Source: Acidobacteriaceae bacterium dw_441 (GTDB taxonomy: Bacteria > Acidobacteriota > Terriglobia > Terriglobales > Acidobacteriaceae). Taken from it: 64,000 bases of DNA. The stretch lies in NCBI GenBank assembly GCA_018449715.1, contig JAAVVA010000003.1:186001-250000 (forward strand), given 5' to 3'. A model generated the notes under the pieces. It worked only from the letters and a program-made list of their open reading frames with translations. It searched no databases and was not told the DNA's origin. The translations under genes and the position numbers were made by a program. Position 1 is the first letter of the stretch. Every line of letters begins with the position of its first letter. This document shows, piece after piece, positions 17,664 through 26,039 of the stretch.

Positions 17664-18587
17664 TCAGGACTGTGGGGTAAGTTCTTTCTCATGACGGCGG
17701 AGAAACGCCTCAAAGGTAATCGGTGGCCGCCCTACGAGGCGTTGCACATGATCCGTAACAGGCAGGTCGGGGATAGACCGAAGGGTTTTGGATTGCGCGA
17801 CGAGATGATCGATTCCTCGCGGATTTGGACGCCCCGCCGCCTCCGCCGAGGCAGTCAGCTCTCGATGCCAGTATTCAGGCGACAACTCCTTGTAGTGAAC
17901 TGTCCTGTGGGTCAACGATGAAATCTTCTCTGCAATCTCAGAAAAACTGAGGAGGACGGTCCCCCCGGCGAGCACTGTACGGTCGTTTTGTCCAGGCTGA
18001 GCTATGAGACTTGCCGCTAGTGCGCCTACATCGCTCCCTGCTATCCAACTGAGCCTCTTGTCCCCAAATGCATTAGCGATCCGCCCACGACTGCGGATCT
18101 CTCCGCCGTGGATATAGGGCAGATTCTCCATGAAGAATGCGGCAATTCGGAGATGAACTCCATCGAATCCCGCCCATTCAAAGATTTGCTCGGCAACCCA
18201 CTGGGCGCGGCCTTGGGGGCTTGGGCTTGTCGGGCTCGCTGCAGCCACTGACAGATCGATGACTCTCCTGAGTCCTTGAACCTTACCCGCGGCAGCAAAC
18301 AGCCCCGCGGCTTCTGCTATGCCCGGCGCCACCGGATAGCAAAAATAGGCCGATTCCATTCCTTCGAGCGCGCGGACGAGGCTTTGGTAGTCTGTGAAGT
18401 CGCCGAGCACCACCTCGACGCCGCGTTGACGAAGTGCTTCGGCACGATCGTCTTCCGTTCGAACGAGGGCGCGGATTTTGTAGCTGCGGGCCAAAAGCTC
18501 CTCGACCACAGACGAGCCGGTGCCGCCCTGCCGGCCGGTTGCTCCGGTTACGAGAACTTTTTCTCCAGTCTGTGCAGGCAATGCCAT
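17664..18587 (-). CDS. NmrA-like NAD(P)-binding protein (atypical SDR)
   Basis: A 307-residue protein beginning VLVTGATGRQGGTGSSVVEE, a glycine-rich atypical-SDR loop, followed by RALVRTEDDRAEALRQRGVE, ALEGMESAYFCYPV and HLRIAAFFMENLPYI. No classical YxxxK catalytic pair is visible, as usual for NmrA-type redox sensors or quinone reductases. It could be an NADPH-dependent quinone oxidoreductase or a redox sensor. It lies first in the minus-strand run leading to the epoxide hydrolase, with 56 bp between them. Confidence 0.85.
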   Translation of the reverse strand: MALPAQTGEKVLVTGATGRQGGTGSSVVEELLARSYKIRALVRTEDDRAEALRQRGVEVVLGDFTDYQSLVRALEGMESAYFCYPVAPGIAEAAGLFAAAGKVQGLRRVIDLSVAAASPTSPSPQGRAQWVAEQIFEWAGFDGVHLRIAAFFMENLPYIHGGEIRSRGRIANAFGDKRLSWIAGSDVGALAASLIAQPGQNDRTVLAGGTVLLSFSEIAEKISSLTHRTVHYKELSPEYWHRELTASAEAAGRPNPRGIDHLVAQSKTLRSIPDLPVTDHVQRLVGRPPITFEAFLRRHEKELTPQS

Positions 18588-18740
18588 CCCAGAATCCTCA
18601 CGTTTTCTTACATGCTCTCGACCTTGTATAACGGGACGCAGGCCAGCTCTCTTTTTTCGAAAGCCAGCCCCCGCACCGAACCCTCTGTAGCTGCGGCGTC
18701 ACTCAGTGGCTGTCAGCTGGGTCCTCCGCAGCGCGCCTTG

Positions 18741-19487
18741 TTAGGCGAGAAGGCCGCCATCGATATTGAGAAGCGTGCCCGTGACGTAGGAGGCTTCGGG
18801 GCTTGCGAGGAACACGACGCCCGCCGCGATTTCCTCGGGACGGCCATAGCGACCGAGTGGCACCGTTGCAATCCAGGCAGGAGCCCAATCGCTGTTCTCA
18901 GGATTCATGTCCGTGTCCACAAAACCCGCCTGAAGCGTATTCACGGTGATATTGCGCGCCGCAAGATCTCTCGCGGCCACACGATTGAAGGCACCTACAG
19001 CGGCCTTCGTCGCAGAATAATCAGCTGCGCCATTGAAACCTGTCCGTGTTCCAGCGCCGGAACCGATAGTGATGATGCGGCCGTGGTCGGGCAAAACCTT
19101 TGCCGCGGCGCGCGTCGTTGCAAAGACGCCGTCGACATTAATCTTGTTCTGGCGCTCAAGGGCCTCCGCATCTACGTCCCCACCGACGGGAGCCATGACG
19201 AAGACTGCAGCGTTATTAACCAAGATGTCGAGCTTGCCGAACTTATCGACCGTCTTACCTACGAGTCCTTCAGCTTCGGAGATATTGCCTTGGTCCGCAC
19301 GAATCGCGAACCCGCGCACGCCTTTTGCTTCGATTTTCTTGACGACTTCGGCTGCTTTGTCGGCTGCGGCGGTATAACTGATAACTACGTCCGCGCCTTC
19401 CTCTGCAAGGGCCAATGCTGTGGCTGCTCCGATTCCGCGAGAGCCTCCCGTGACGAGTGCGACCTTACCACTAAGCTTCTTTGCCAT
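18741..19487 (-). CDS. SDR family oxidoreductase (3-oxoacyl-ACP-reductase-like)
   Basis: A 248-residue classical SDR: TGGSRGIGAATALALAEEGA, NNAAVFVMAPVG, IGSGAGTRTGFNGAADYSATK with Ser, Tyr and Lys in order, and GRYGRPEEIAAGVVFLASPE. TAGGAG precedes ATG 19487. The divergent TetR gene starts at 19688, and the interval carries two copies of an operator-like element, the first only 14 bp upstream of this start. It is thus likely repressed by that TetR. Substrate unknown. Confidence 0.9.
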   Translation of the reverse strand: MAKKLSGKVALVTGGSRGIGAATALALAEEGADVVISYTAAADKAAEVVKKIEAKGVRGFAIRADQGNISEAEGLVGKTVDKFGKLDILVNNAAVFVMAPVGGDVDAEALERQNKINVDGVFATTRAAAKVLPDHGRIITIGSGAGTRTGFNGAADYSATKAAVGAFNRVAARDLAARNITVNTLQAGFVDTDMNPENSDWAPAWIATVPLGRYGRPEEIAAGVVFLASPEASYVTGTLLNIDGGLLA

Positions 19488-19500
19488 ATGTCTCCTATCG

Positions 19501-19589
19501 GTTCACTTTGATGAACCTCAAAATAAGATGCGGTGAGCCGGCCAGAGTCGCAGATATTTGAGTGATCGATCTATAATTCATCAAGTGAA
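19501..19589. promoter_or_regulatory. Two matching operator-like dyads between SDR and TetR
   Basis: GTTCACTTTGATGAAC (19501-19516; GTTCA/TGAAC dyad) and TTCATCAAGTGAA (19577-19589) are versions of one element: read on opposite strands both give TTCATC-AAGTGAAC, differing by one central A. GATCGAT also recurs around 19565, 19640 and 19674. Copies near both divergent starts fit autoregulated repression by the TetR at 19688. Confidence 0.65.
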
Positions 19590-19687
19590 CGATCCGGCTC
19601 GGAGATGAAGCTACGGAGCTGGACATACATCAAATATCAGATCGATCGCTAAAATAAGCATGATGGCTCAGATCGATGGGAGGAACG

Positions 19688-20308
19688 ATGAACGTCACTG
19701 CTGAAAAATCGCGAGGTCATGTTGGCCGTCCGAGATCGTTTGATGAGGAGGAGGCGCTCGACAAGGCCATGAGGGTGTTCTGGGAAAAGGGATATGAGGG
19801 AGCCTCCCTTCAACTCCTGACCACAGCGATGGGCATTCGACCCGCGAGTTTGTATGCGGTGTTTGGCAACAAGGAGCGACTATTCACGCAAGTCCTTGCA
19901 CGCTATCGCGCATCTCAAGTCCCGTTTGTGCAAGACGCCCTCAAGGAATCCAGCGCGTTCGCTGTTGCTGAAAAGTTACTTCGCGACACTGCGGTGTTTC
20001 TGACACGTCCAAGCTTCCCCCACGGTTGCCTGACAATTCAGACATCGTTGGCCGCCTCCGATGAGGCTCAAGGCGTTCACAATGATTTGATTTCCCTGAG
20101 GATCAATGCCGAACGAGCCCTGCGGCAGCGCTTCGCCCGCGCCAAAAAGGAGGGCGATCTACCTGATTCTGCAGATCCAGCTAGTCTGGCCCGATTTGTG
20201 ACTACGCTCTATCAGGGCATGACAGTCCAGGGAGTCAATGGCGCAACACGGAGAGAGCTTCTAGATCTTGTGCGGACCGGTCTTGAGGCATGGCCGAAGG
20301 CTAGTTGA
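19688..20308 (+). CDS. TetR family transcriptional regulator
   Basis: A 206-residue protein beginning GRPRSFDEEEALDKAMRVFW, with the HTH SLQLLTTAMGIRPASLYAVF and GNKERLFTQVLARY. The C-terminal half (HGCLTIQTSLAASDEAQG, LARFVTTLYQGMTVQGVNGA) is the common TetR_C group seen beside SDRs. GGGAGG before ATG 19688 decides the start over the in-frame ATG 19676. It is divergent from the SDR at 18741, and the MFS exporter lies 203 bp downstream, so either may be a target. Confidence 0.9.
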   Translation: MNVTAEKSRGHVGRPRSFDEEEALDKAMRVFWEKGYEGASLQLLTTAMGIRPASLYAVFGNKERLFTQVLARYRASQVPFVQDALKESSAFAVAEKLLRDTAVFLTRPSFPHGCLTIQTSLAASDEAQGVHNDLISLRINAERALRQRFARAKKEGDLPDSADPASLARFVTTLYQGMTVQGVNGATRRELLDLVRTGLEAWPKAS

Positions 20309-20314
20309 TCAAAC

Positions 20315-20326
20315 GCGAGTGATCGC
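20315..20326. promoter_or_regulatory. Dyad GCGA-GTGA-TCGC upstream of MFS gene
   Basis: A 4-bp perfect dyad with a related GAGC-AATC-GCTC element nearby (about 20417-20428). Both contain a TGATCGC/AATCGC-like core and lie between the TetR stop and the MFS start. Possible operators; weak by themselves. Confidence 0.3.
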
Positions 20327-20511
20327 TTAACCCATTTGCATATTCGGGCTGCTACCAATCCCAGCTCGCCAACTTTTCCGCGTCTTGCTGAGTTTGGACA
20401 CATCGAATTGAATACTTGAGCAATCGCTCTAATATCTACGGGAAATGATGTCGCGTTGAGCTTCGAATTAACCGCGGATATCACATTGAGATTGATAGTT
20501 GAGAGGTGCAA

Positions 20512-21723
20512 TTGACCGAGCCGAAGAAGTCGCAGAAGACTAACGAAAATCAGCATGTGAATTGGCTGCCCATTTTTGCTATCGCAGCTGGAACTTTTTC
20601 GACAGTGACCACTGAGTTCCTGCCGGTCGGTCTGCTCCCACAAATTGCAGCGTCGTTCGGAGTGTCAATCGGCTCGGCAGGATGGATGGTCACGATACCG
20701 GGCCTGGTCGCGGCCTGCGCGGCGCCTCTCTTGCTTGTCAAGGCGGGGCGAATAGATCGGCGGACCATCCTTCTCGCGCTTACCGTAACTACAGCGATCT
20801 CGAATCTTGTATCGGCTATGGCGGCGAATTTCACCGTGATGTTAGTCGGACGCATCCTGCTCGGAATCTGCGTGGGAGGCTTTTGGGCTGTTGCCGCCAA
20901 TCTTGGAAGACGGCTGGTGCCGGAAGACAAAAAAGACCGAGCGACTGCGATCATCATGGCCGGGATATCCGCTGGGACTGTTTGCGGCCTGCCGGCTGGG
21001 GCATGGGTAGGTTTGGCCTTGGGCTGGCGAGTCTCGTTCGTGATTAATTGCATCCTGGCTGTGCTCATCTTGCTGGCCCAGACTCTCACATTGCCGAAAT
21101 GCCCCGCTCAAAGCTCATTTTATTGGTCCAATTTGGCCCGTCCTCTTAGACTTTCCGCGGTTCGGCTTGGCTTACTCGCTACCTTTTTCGTCATCGCAGG
21201 ATACTTTGCCGGCTACGCTTTCTTGAGCCCGTACCTGATGCAAATGTTCGCCGTATCCGGGCAAGTGTTGTCATCTTTGTTTCTTGTATATGGCATCGCC
21301 GGAATAGGTGGGACATTCATGGCGGAGCGCCTCCTGGGGCTAGGAGTGCGCAAAGCGTTAGTGTTCGTCTCTATAGGCCTTGTATTCTCAATGCTCATTG
21401 GGCATCATCTTGGCCACGGGCTTCTCGCAGCGATTGTGTTTGTCGTTTTGATCGGAGCGGGGTTTGGCGCAGCGCCTGTCTGCCTGTCGGCCACCTTGTT
21501 TGAGGCGACTCCGACAGAGCCTGAAGCTGGGCAAGCACTCTTGACGTTGGTCTTTCAGGCTGCGATAGCTTTGGGGACTGCGATCGGCGGCACTGTGGTA
21601 TCTCGGATAGGGGTGTCCCAGGTCATGCTAAGTGGTGGAGGAATAATCCTCATTGCGGTCATTTTAGTAGTTGTGGGTACTCCGCAGCCGCGTAGCGGTT
21701 CGGCTGCGCTCGAGCGTGGCTGA
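20512..21723 (+). CDS. MFS transporter (drug/sugar efflux type, DHA1)
   Basis: A 403-residue protein with about 12 hydrophobic segments: FLPVGLLPQIAASFGVSIGS, then the TM4 region VGRILLGICVGGFWAVAANL and AGISAGTVCGLPAGAWVGLA resembling motif C. This pattern matches the AraJ/NepI/Cmr-like DHA1 exporters, which expel small compounds with proton influx. I chose TTG 20512, 5 bp after GAGAGG; GTG 20506 overlaps that site. It follows a TetR gene in the same direction and may belong to its regulon. Substrate unknown. Confidence 0.88.
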   Translation: MTEPKKSQKTNENQHVNWLPIFAIAAGTFSTVTTEFLPVGLLPQIAASFGVSIGSAGWMVTIPGLVAACAAPLLLVKAGRIDRRTILLALTVTTAISNLVSAMAANFTVMLVGRILLGICVGGFWAVAANLGRRLVPEDKKDRATAIIMAGISAGTVCGLPAGAWVGLALGWRVSFVINCILAVLILLAQTLTLPKCPAQSSFYWSNLARPLRLSAVRLGLLATFFVIAGYFAGYAFLSPYLMQMFAVSGQVLSSLFLVYGIAGIGGTFMAERLLGLGVRKALVFVSIGLVFSMLIGHHLGHGLLAAIVFVVLIGAGFGAAPVCLSATLFEATPTEPEAGQALLTLVFQAAIALGTAIGGTVVSRIGVSQVMLSGGGIILIAVILVVVGTPQPRSGSAALERG

Positions 21724-21779
21724 CGGCGCCCGTCCCATTCAATCAGATCAACTCTTGTTGAAAGAGACGGGCATACCGA

Positions 21780-22526
21780 TTAGCGAATGCCACCGCTAGC
21801 AATAAGCAACTCACCAGTCAGCCATGCTGAATCGTCAGAGGCCAGGAACACGGCGATCGGAGCAATGTCGTTGACCTGGCCGACCCGTCCGAGAGGAGTT
21901 TGTGAAACCAGAAAGGTCTCAAGTTCGGAACCGATCTGTCCCCGCGAAACCGTTCCTTCTGTCTCCACCATACCTGGATTCAGTGAGTTCACCCGGATCT
22001 GCCGAGCGCCGAATTCGCGCGCCCACACGCCGGTCAGGGCATCAAGAGCGCCCTTCGTCGCTGTATACACGGTCGAGCCGGCAGGAGTGATGCGGCTGAC
22101 GCCCGAGCCCACATTGATGATGCTTCCCCCTTTAGGGAGATGCTTCAAGGCAGCCTGGGTCACAAGCACAGGACCAAGGACATTGATGTTGAAGTGGTTG
22201 TGGAAGTCCTGCTCGGTCACGCCTTCGAGGGGGGAGAATTCGTAAATGCCCGAGTTATTCACCAGGACGTCGAGTCTTCCAAAATTCTTGATGGCCGCAT
22301 CGATGATCGCTTGCGCGTCCGTCGCCTTCGATACATCGCCACCGACGGCCACTGCTTTACCGCCAGCGGAGGTGATAGCGGCTACCACAGCGTCTGCTCC
22401 GGACTTACTTGATGCGTAGTTGACAACAACGGATGCGCCTTCAAGTGCGTATGCCTTAGCGATTGCCGCACCGATACCTTTTGACGCGCCTGTAATCACA
22501 GCGACTTTTCCCTTGAGCTTGCTCAT
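21780..22526 (-). CDS. SDR family oxidoreductase (glucose/3-oxoacyl reductase-like)
   Basis: A 248-residue classical SDR: TGASKGIGAAIAKAYALEGA, GGDVSKATDAQAI, NNSGIYEFSPLEG, GSGVSRITPAGSTVYTATK with catalytic Ser, Tyr and Lys, and GRVGQVNDIAPIAVFLASDD. AAAGGAAG precedes ATG 22526. The divergent ArsR-type gene starts at 22700 with a long dyad in between, so it is the likely target. It is clearly a different lineage from the SDR at 18741. Substrate unknown. Confidence 0.9.
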   Translation of the reverse strand: MSKLKGKVAVITGASKGIGAAIAKAYALEGASVVVNYASSKSGADAVVAAITSAGGKAVAVGGDVSKATDAQAIIDAAIKNFGRLDVLVNNSGIYEFSPLEGVTEQDFHNHFNINVLGPVLVTQAALKHLPKGGSIINVGSGVSRITPAGSTVYTATKGALDALTGVWAREFGARQIRVNSLNPGMVETEGTVSRGQIGSELETFLVSQTPLGRVGQVNDIAPIAVFLASDDSAWLTGELLIASGGIR

Positions 22527-22640
22527 ATGAACTTCCTTTCGAATTGGAGGTTGAGAACGACTGATACGAGTTGAGCGGTGAACGAAGCTACACAAACAAC
22601 CGTTGACTGTTTAGAGTGAGCTACTATCTCGAATGATTCA

Positions 22641-22663
22641 ATAGTTCCGATATAATGAACTAT
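22641..22663. promoter_or_regulatory. Long dyad ATAGTTC-N9-GAACTAT, probable ArsR operator
   Basis: Two 7-bp perfect arms are separated by 9 bp, with an AT-rich centre (CGATATAAT) typical of ArsR/SmtB sites. The dyad spans the earliest possible ATG of the ArsR frame (22655), which argues that translation starts later, at 22700. It lies between the divergent SDR and ArsR genes. Confidence 0.6.
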
Positions 22664-22699
22664 AAGACGCAGCATCCGGCTGCAGTTAGGATCAAACAT

Positions 22700-23092
22700 A
22701 TGAGGCCGCTGACTCATCCATCGATTGATGACATTTCGGTAGAAGGTATTCTTCACGCACTTTCCGATCCGGTGCGGGTCGCCATCTTCTCCGACATCGT
22801 GGGTTCAGACTGTGCCCACAACTGCTCCAGCTTCCTCACCGTAAGCGAGAAAGCCATCCCGAAATCCACGCTGTCGCAACACTTCAGAATCCTGCGCGAA
22901 GCGGGACTCATCAGAGGCGAGCGCCACGGAGTGGAGATGTACAACGTCTCTAGATGCGATGAAGTCGAGCAAAGGTTTCCGGGGCTGATCAAGGCTATTG
23001 TTACGGCCCATAATATTCAGTCCATGGAGCACAAAAGAAGCTCGAAGCGAACCAGGAGGGGTAAGGGCGATCGAAAGCCGGCCACGACGTAG
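22700..23092 (+). CDS. ArsR-type winged-helix regulator
   Basis: A 130-residue protein with the ArsR pattern VEGILHALSDPVRVAIFSDI, recognition-helix region KSTLSQHFRILREAGLIRGE and wing RHGVEMYNVSR. A basic tail follows (HKRSSKRTRRGKGDRKP). The cysteines in SDCAHNCSSF are between helices and not a known metal site, so a non-metal signal is as likely. ATG 22700 follows AGGA; ATG 22655 lies inside the operator-like dyad. It is divergent from an SDR and probably represses it. Confidence 0.85.
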   Translation: MRPLTHPSIDDISVEGILHALSDPVRVAIFSDIVGSDCAHNCSSFLTVSEKAIPKSTLSQHFRILREAGLIRGERHGVEMYNVSRCDEVEQRFPGLIKAIVTAHNIQSMEHKRSSKRTRRGKGDRKPATT

Positions 23093-23148
23093 TCCAACCC
23101 TCGATGCTGCCCTCCTCGTCAATATGCGGCTCTCGTCCCATATTCTGC

Positions 23149-23811
23149 TCAACCAATCCAGGAGGAATTCCGGATGATTGCGCAAAAGTTTCCTCGCTGA
23201 AACTTCGGGTCCTTGTCGGCAAGGACGTCGGCCTTGACGTTTCCGAAGGTTGTTTCCGGCTTGTGCTTGATCCCGTCATAGAACGCCTGAAGTATGTCTT
23301 CCTTGAAGTGCTGGGTACGTGGATAAGCTCTCACGACAGCTTCACGGTCCGTCTCGGGAAATCCGGAGTAGTCGATGCCGAGTACATCCATCTCGACTCC
23401 AGCTGTTACCAGAGCGACGACAGGGTGCATGTACTTCGGAATATCGGGCGTCGTATGCAGGGCGATTGCCGTCCACACGGAGTCAATGTCCTGCTGCGGG
23501 ATATTGCGCTTTCTAAGGAACTCGCGCGCGGCATTCGCTCCGTCTACTTCAAACCGGTCGGCCTCACTGCTGAAAGCCGGCACAAGCCCTACGTCATGAA
23601 ACATTGCTCCCGCGTAGAGCAACTCCTGATCGAACTTCAACTGTCTGCGTTGCCCCGCCAAAGCGCCGAAATAATAAACACGGCTTGAATGGTTGAAGAG
23701 CAAGGTCGATTCGGTATCGCGAATGAATTCGGTGATTTCCCGAGCGAGTTTACTGTCGGGAACCTGGATTCCTGAGATGGATGTTGTTGGTTCGTGTGCT
23801 GCAGTAGCCAT
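23149..23811 (-). CDS. HD-domain protein, cyanamide-hydratase-like
   Basis: A 220-residue metal-dependent HD protein. LFNHSSRVYYFGAL gives the first His, YAGAMFHDVGLVPAF the HD pair, and AIALHTTPDIPKYMHP a further His. This arrangement matches the HD family that includes cyanamide hydratase, which hydrates a nitrile-like substrate to urea. Substrate here is not proven. AGGAGG precedes ATG 23811. It follows the TetR at 23890 on the same strand, at the end of a minus-strand run starting with the MDR at 28158. Confidence 0.82.
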   Translation of the reverse strand: MATAAHEPTTSISGIQVPDSKLAREITEFIRDTESTLLFNHSSRVYYFGALAGQRRQLKFDQELLYAGAMFHDVGLVPAFSSEADRFEVDGANAAREFLRKRNIPQQDIDSVWTAIALHTTPDIPKYMHPVVALVTAGVEMDVLGIDYSGFPETDREAVVRAYPRTQHFKEDILQAFYDGIKHKPETTFGNVKADVLADKDPKFQRGNFCAIIRNSSWIG

Positions 23812-23889
23812 TGATTCCTCCTGTATGGGCCCTCACAGATGAACATTACCTCTCGCTCCCTTGCCGCGCCATGACGCAGATACAGCAAT

Positions 23890-24372
23890 TTAGGACATCT
23901 CTGCTTGAGCACGAGGAGACTGTCGACGGTCATTGAAAGCTTCCGCTTCCGGGCACGTGTCAAGCAACGTCGTGAGCAAGTTCACGGTATTGGCGTACGC
24001 GTCATAGAGTAAGAGATCCCCGAGCGATTGTTCCATCGATCCAAAGGGCACGAGAAGAGATCGTGTATATTCCTCGGTGCAAATAAGGGAATCTATGAGG
24101 GCGCGGATCGCCAGGGCAAGCGTTGTGCCGTTGCAATTTTCACGAAGAAGGGTCTGTGCCCGGGCAGTGCAACCTCTCAGCACGCATTCAGCAGCCAGGG
24201 CGTTGAGATATTCCTTGGATACGAAATGCTTATAGAACCCACCTGGAGTGAATCCTGCGCTCGCCATGAACGATCCAAGCCCAAGGATAGTGCCGGTTTC
24301 AAGGAGACCCTTGGCCGCATGTTCAATGAGCCGCCTCTTGGTCGTACTTCGTCTTGTAGCGCTTCGCGTCAC
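23890..24372 (-). CDS. TetR family transcriptional regulator, short
   Basis: A 160-residue protein. TKRRLIEHAAKGLLETGTIL leads to the HTH core SFMASAGFTPGGFYKHF and SKEYLNALAAECV. The C-terminal domain is shorter than usual and ends RRQSPRAQAEMS. The frame is open to 24447; I chose GTG 24372, preceded by GGAGGG at about 11 bp, because the residues before it are not TetR-like. It lies 95 bp downstream of the S10 peptidase stop and upstream of the HD gene on the same strand. Its target is not obvious. Confidence 0.72.
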   Translation of the reverse strand: MTRSATRRSTTKRRLIEHAAKGLLETGTILGLGSFMASAGFTPGGFYKHFVSKEYLNALAAECVLRGCTARAQTLLRENCNGTTLALAIRALIDSLICTEEYTRSLLVPFGSMEQSLGDLLLYDAYANTVNLLTTLLDTCPEAEAFNDRRQSPRAQAEMS

Positions 24373-24467
24373 AACATCCGTATCCCTCCGATCTTTAGCG
24401 GCTTCGCCAACCCCTCTCGCCAATTTGCTTACCGGGGAAGGAAACAACCGTCGAAATGATTCCAGGG

Positions 24468-26039
24468 TTAGGGCGATGGATTGGGCGACGCGGTGACAAA
24501 AGCTTCCGCATCATGGCTGAACTGATGGCGCACCACGGCTGTGAGGTATGCTGCATGGCCGCCTTCATAACGGACTAGACGTATCCGCTTTCGAGCTTCT
24601 GTGGGCAGCGCAAGATGACTTATCGTGTAATCAGCGGCTGCAAAAGGCGTGGAGAGGTCGAAGTACCCAGATGCTACGAGAAGGCGTAGTCGTGGAGCGC
24701 GCAACATAGCGGAAGCCAGCATCGGCCCGCGGTCGATCGAATTGCCACTTCGATCCCAACGCGATGAGGTCCAATCGGCACGTGGAGAATCCGGTGAGGG
24801 CCATCGACCACCGAATGGCCCGGCATAAAAAGCATCGGACTTCCAGCCAAGCTCGTTGCGGAGGTAAGGCACGATCTGACTCTCGACTCCTGAATCGAGG
24901 CTAGGATCCTTCGACACATCGTAGGAGGCTCCCGCACGATCGAATGTGCCGACCACCCGCGTGTCGTAGTGGCCAACATAGCGATCGCGACTCGGACCCA
25001 ACAGATCGATCGCGAAGTCATCTGCCGTGAGTCGGAGATTTGCCTTCAGCCAGATCGAAGCGTCTACGCCGGTAAGCTTCTCCAGTGTACGAGAGGCGTC
25101 TTCTTTTTCTTCTATGGAAAGTTTATCGCCTTGAATCAGATCGGAAATATATGTGGTCTCGGCCCAACGTTGACTTTCCGAAACGGTTGTCGACAGATCT
25201 TTCATATAGGAGGCATCCAGCTTGTGCTGTGCAAAGGCAGCCGCCGTATAGTTCGGAAGTATGAGCGCCGAGCCGATGTCCGCATCAGGAGCGAACTTTA
25301 GAATGGTAGACAACAGCATGAGTCCGGAGACAGGGATGCCTCGGCGAAGCAGCAGGTCCGCGACCCCAACGGCGCGATATGTGCCGTAACTCTCGCCCAA
25401 TAGAAAGACGGGCGCGCTCTGCGTTTGGAAGTGGACGCGAAAGATGCGGATGAACTCCGCCATCGCATCCGCATCGCCTTTGTCACTCAGGAAGGTCCTT
25501 TGATACTCGTCGGTCGTTGCGTAACTGTATCCAGTGAACACGGGATCGACGAACACAAGATCCGCGAAGCGCAGCCATGTCTCTTCGTTATCCACCAACG
25601 TCCTGTCGTTCTTCCCCGCTTCGGCGGCTGAGAGAATGCGTTTTGGGCCGAGCGCACCAAGTTCCAGGAGAGAGGCGTTTGACCCCGGACCGCCATTCCA
25701 GACAAAGACAAGCGGGCGAGGCCCGGAGGCCTTCTTGTGACCCGCAGCGTAGTACACGAAAAACATCTGCGCGTGTATACGTTCCTGCTCGTCCTGTATT
25801 GGCAGGAAACCTGCGGTGGCTGTGTAGGGGAAGTCCGCTCCTTCCACTTTCACGGTGTGCTGGCTTGCACGTATCGACGGCTCCCTTTCCATGAGATCGC
25901 TGGTAAGTTGGGCGACGGCATGCTTTCCAGAACCAAAGGAGCAGAGCAGAAGAACGGAGCTGAAAATAGAACTCCTTCCCAAAAAATTACAGTTGGCCCC
26001 GAGCTTGATTGTGTTGCAGATCATCTTTCGCATTGTCAT
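24468..26039 (-). CDS. Serine carboxypeptidase-like protein (peptidase family S10)
   Basis: A 523-residue protein with the S10 hallmarks in order: LVFVWNGGPGSNASLLELG, the nucleophile in FLLGESYGTYRAV, the catalytic aspartate in VASGYFDLSTPFAAA, and the histidine in RYEGGHAAYL. An N-terminal hydrophobic stretch (SSIFSSVLLLCSF) ahead of AVAQ looks like a signal peptide, so it is probably exported and releases C-terminal residues from peptides. The start ATG 26039 overlaps the stop of the upstream MDR as TGATG, indicating coupling. A secreted peptidase coupled to a reductase is unusual. Confidence 0.9.
   Translation of the reverse strand: MTMRKMICNTIKLGANCNFLGRSSIFSSVLLLCSFGSGKHAVAQLTSDLMEREPSIRASQHTVKVEGADFPYTATAGFLPIQDEQERIHAQMFFVYYAAGHKKASGPRPLVFVWNGGPGSNASLLELGALGPKRILSAAEAGKNDRTLVDNEETWLRFADLVFVDPVFTGYSYATTDEYQRTFLSDKGDADAMAEFIRIFRVHFQTQSAPVFLLGESYGTYRAVGVADLLLRRGIPVSGLMLLSTILKFAPDADIGSALILPNYTAAAFAQHKLDASYMKDLSTTVSESQRWAETTYISDLIQGDKLSIEEKEDASRTLEKLTGVDASIWLKANLRLTADDFAIDLLGPSRDRYVGHYDTRVVGTFDRAGASYDVSKDPSLDSGVESQIVPYLRNELGWKSDAFYAGPFGGRWPSPDSPRADWTSSRWDRSGNSIDRGPMLASAMLRAPRLRLLVASGYFDLSTPFAAADYTISHLALPTEARKRIRLVRYEGGHAAYLTAVVRHQFSHDAEAFVTASPNPSP

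Noticed and set aside
18276..19511. 411-codon plus-strand frame
   Set aside because: It is antisense to both the NmrA-like gene and the SDR at 18741 and resembles no family.
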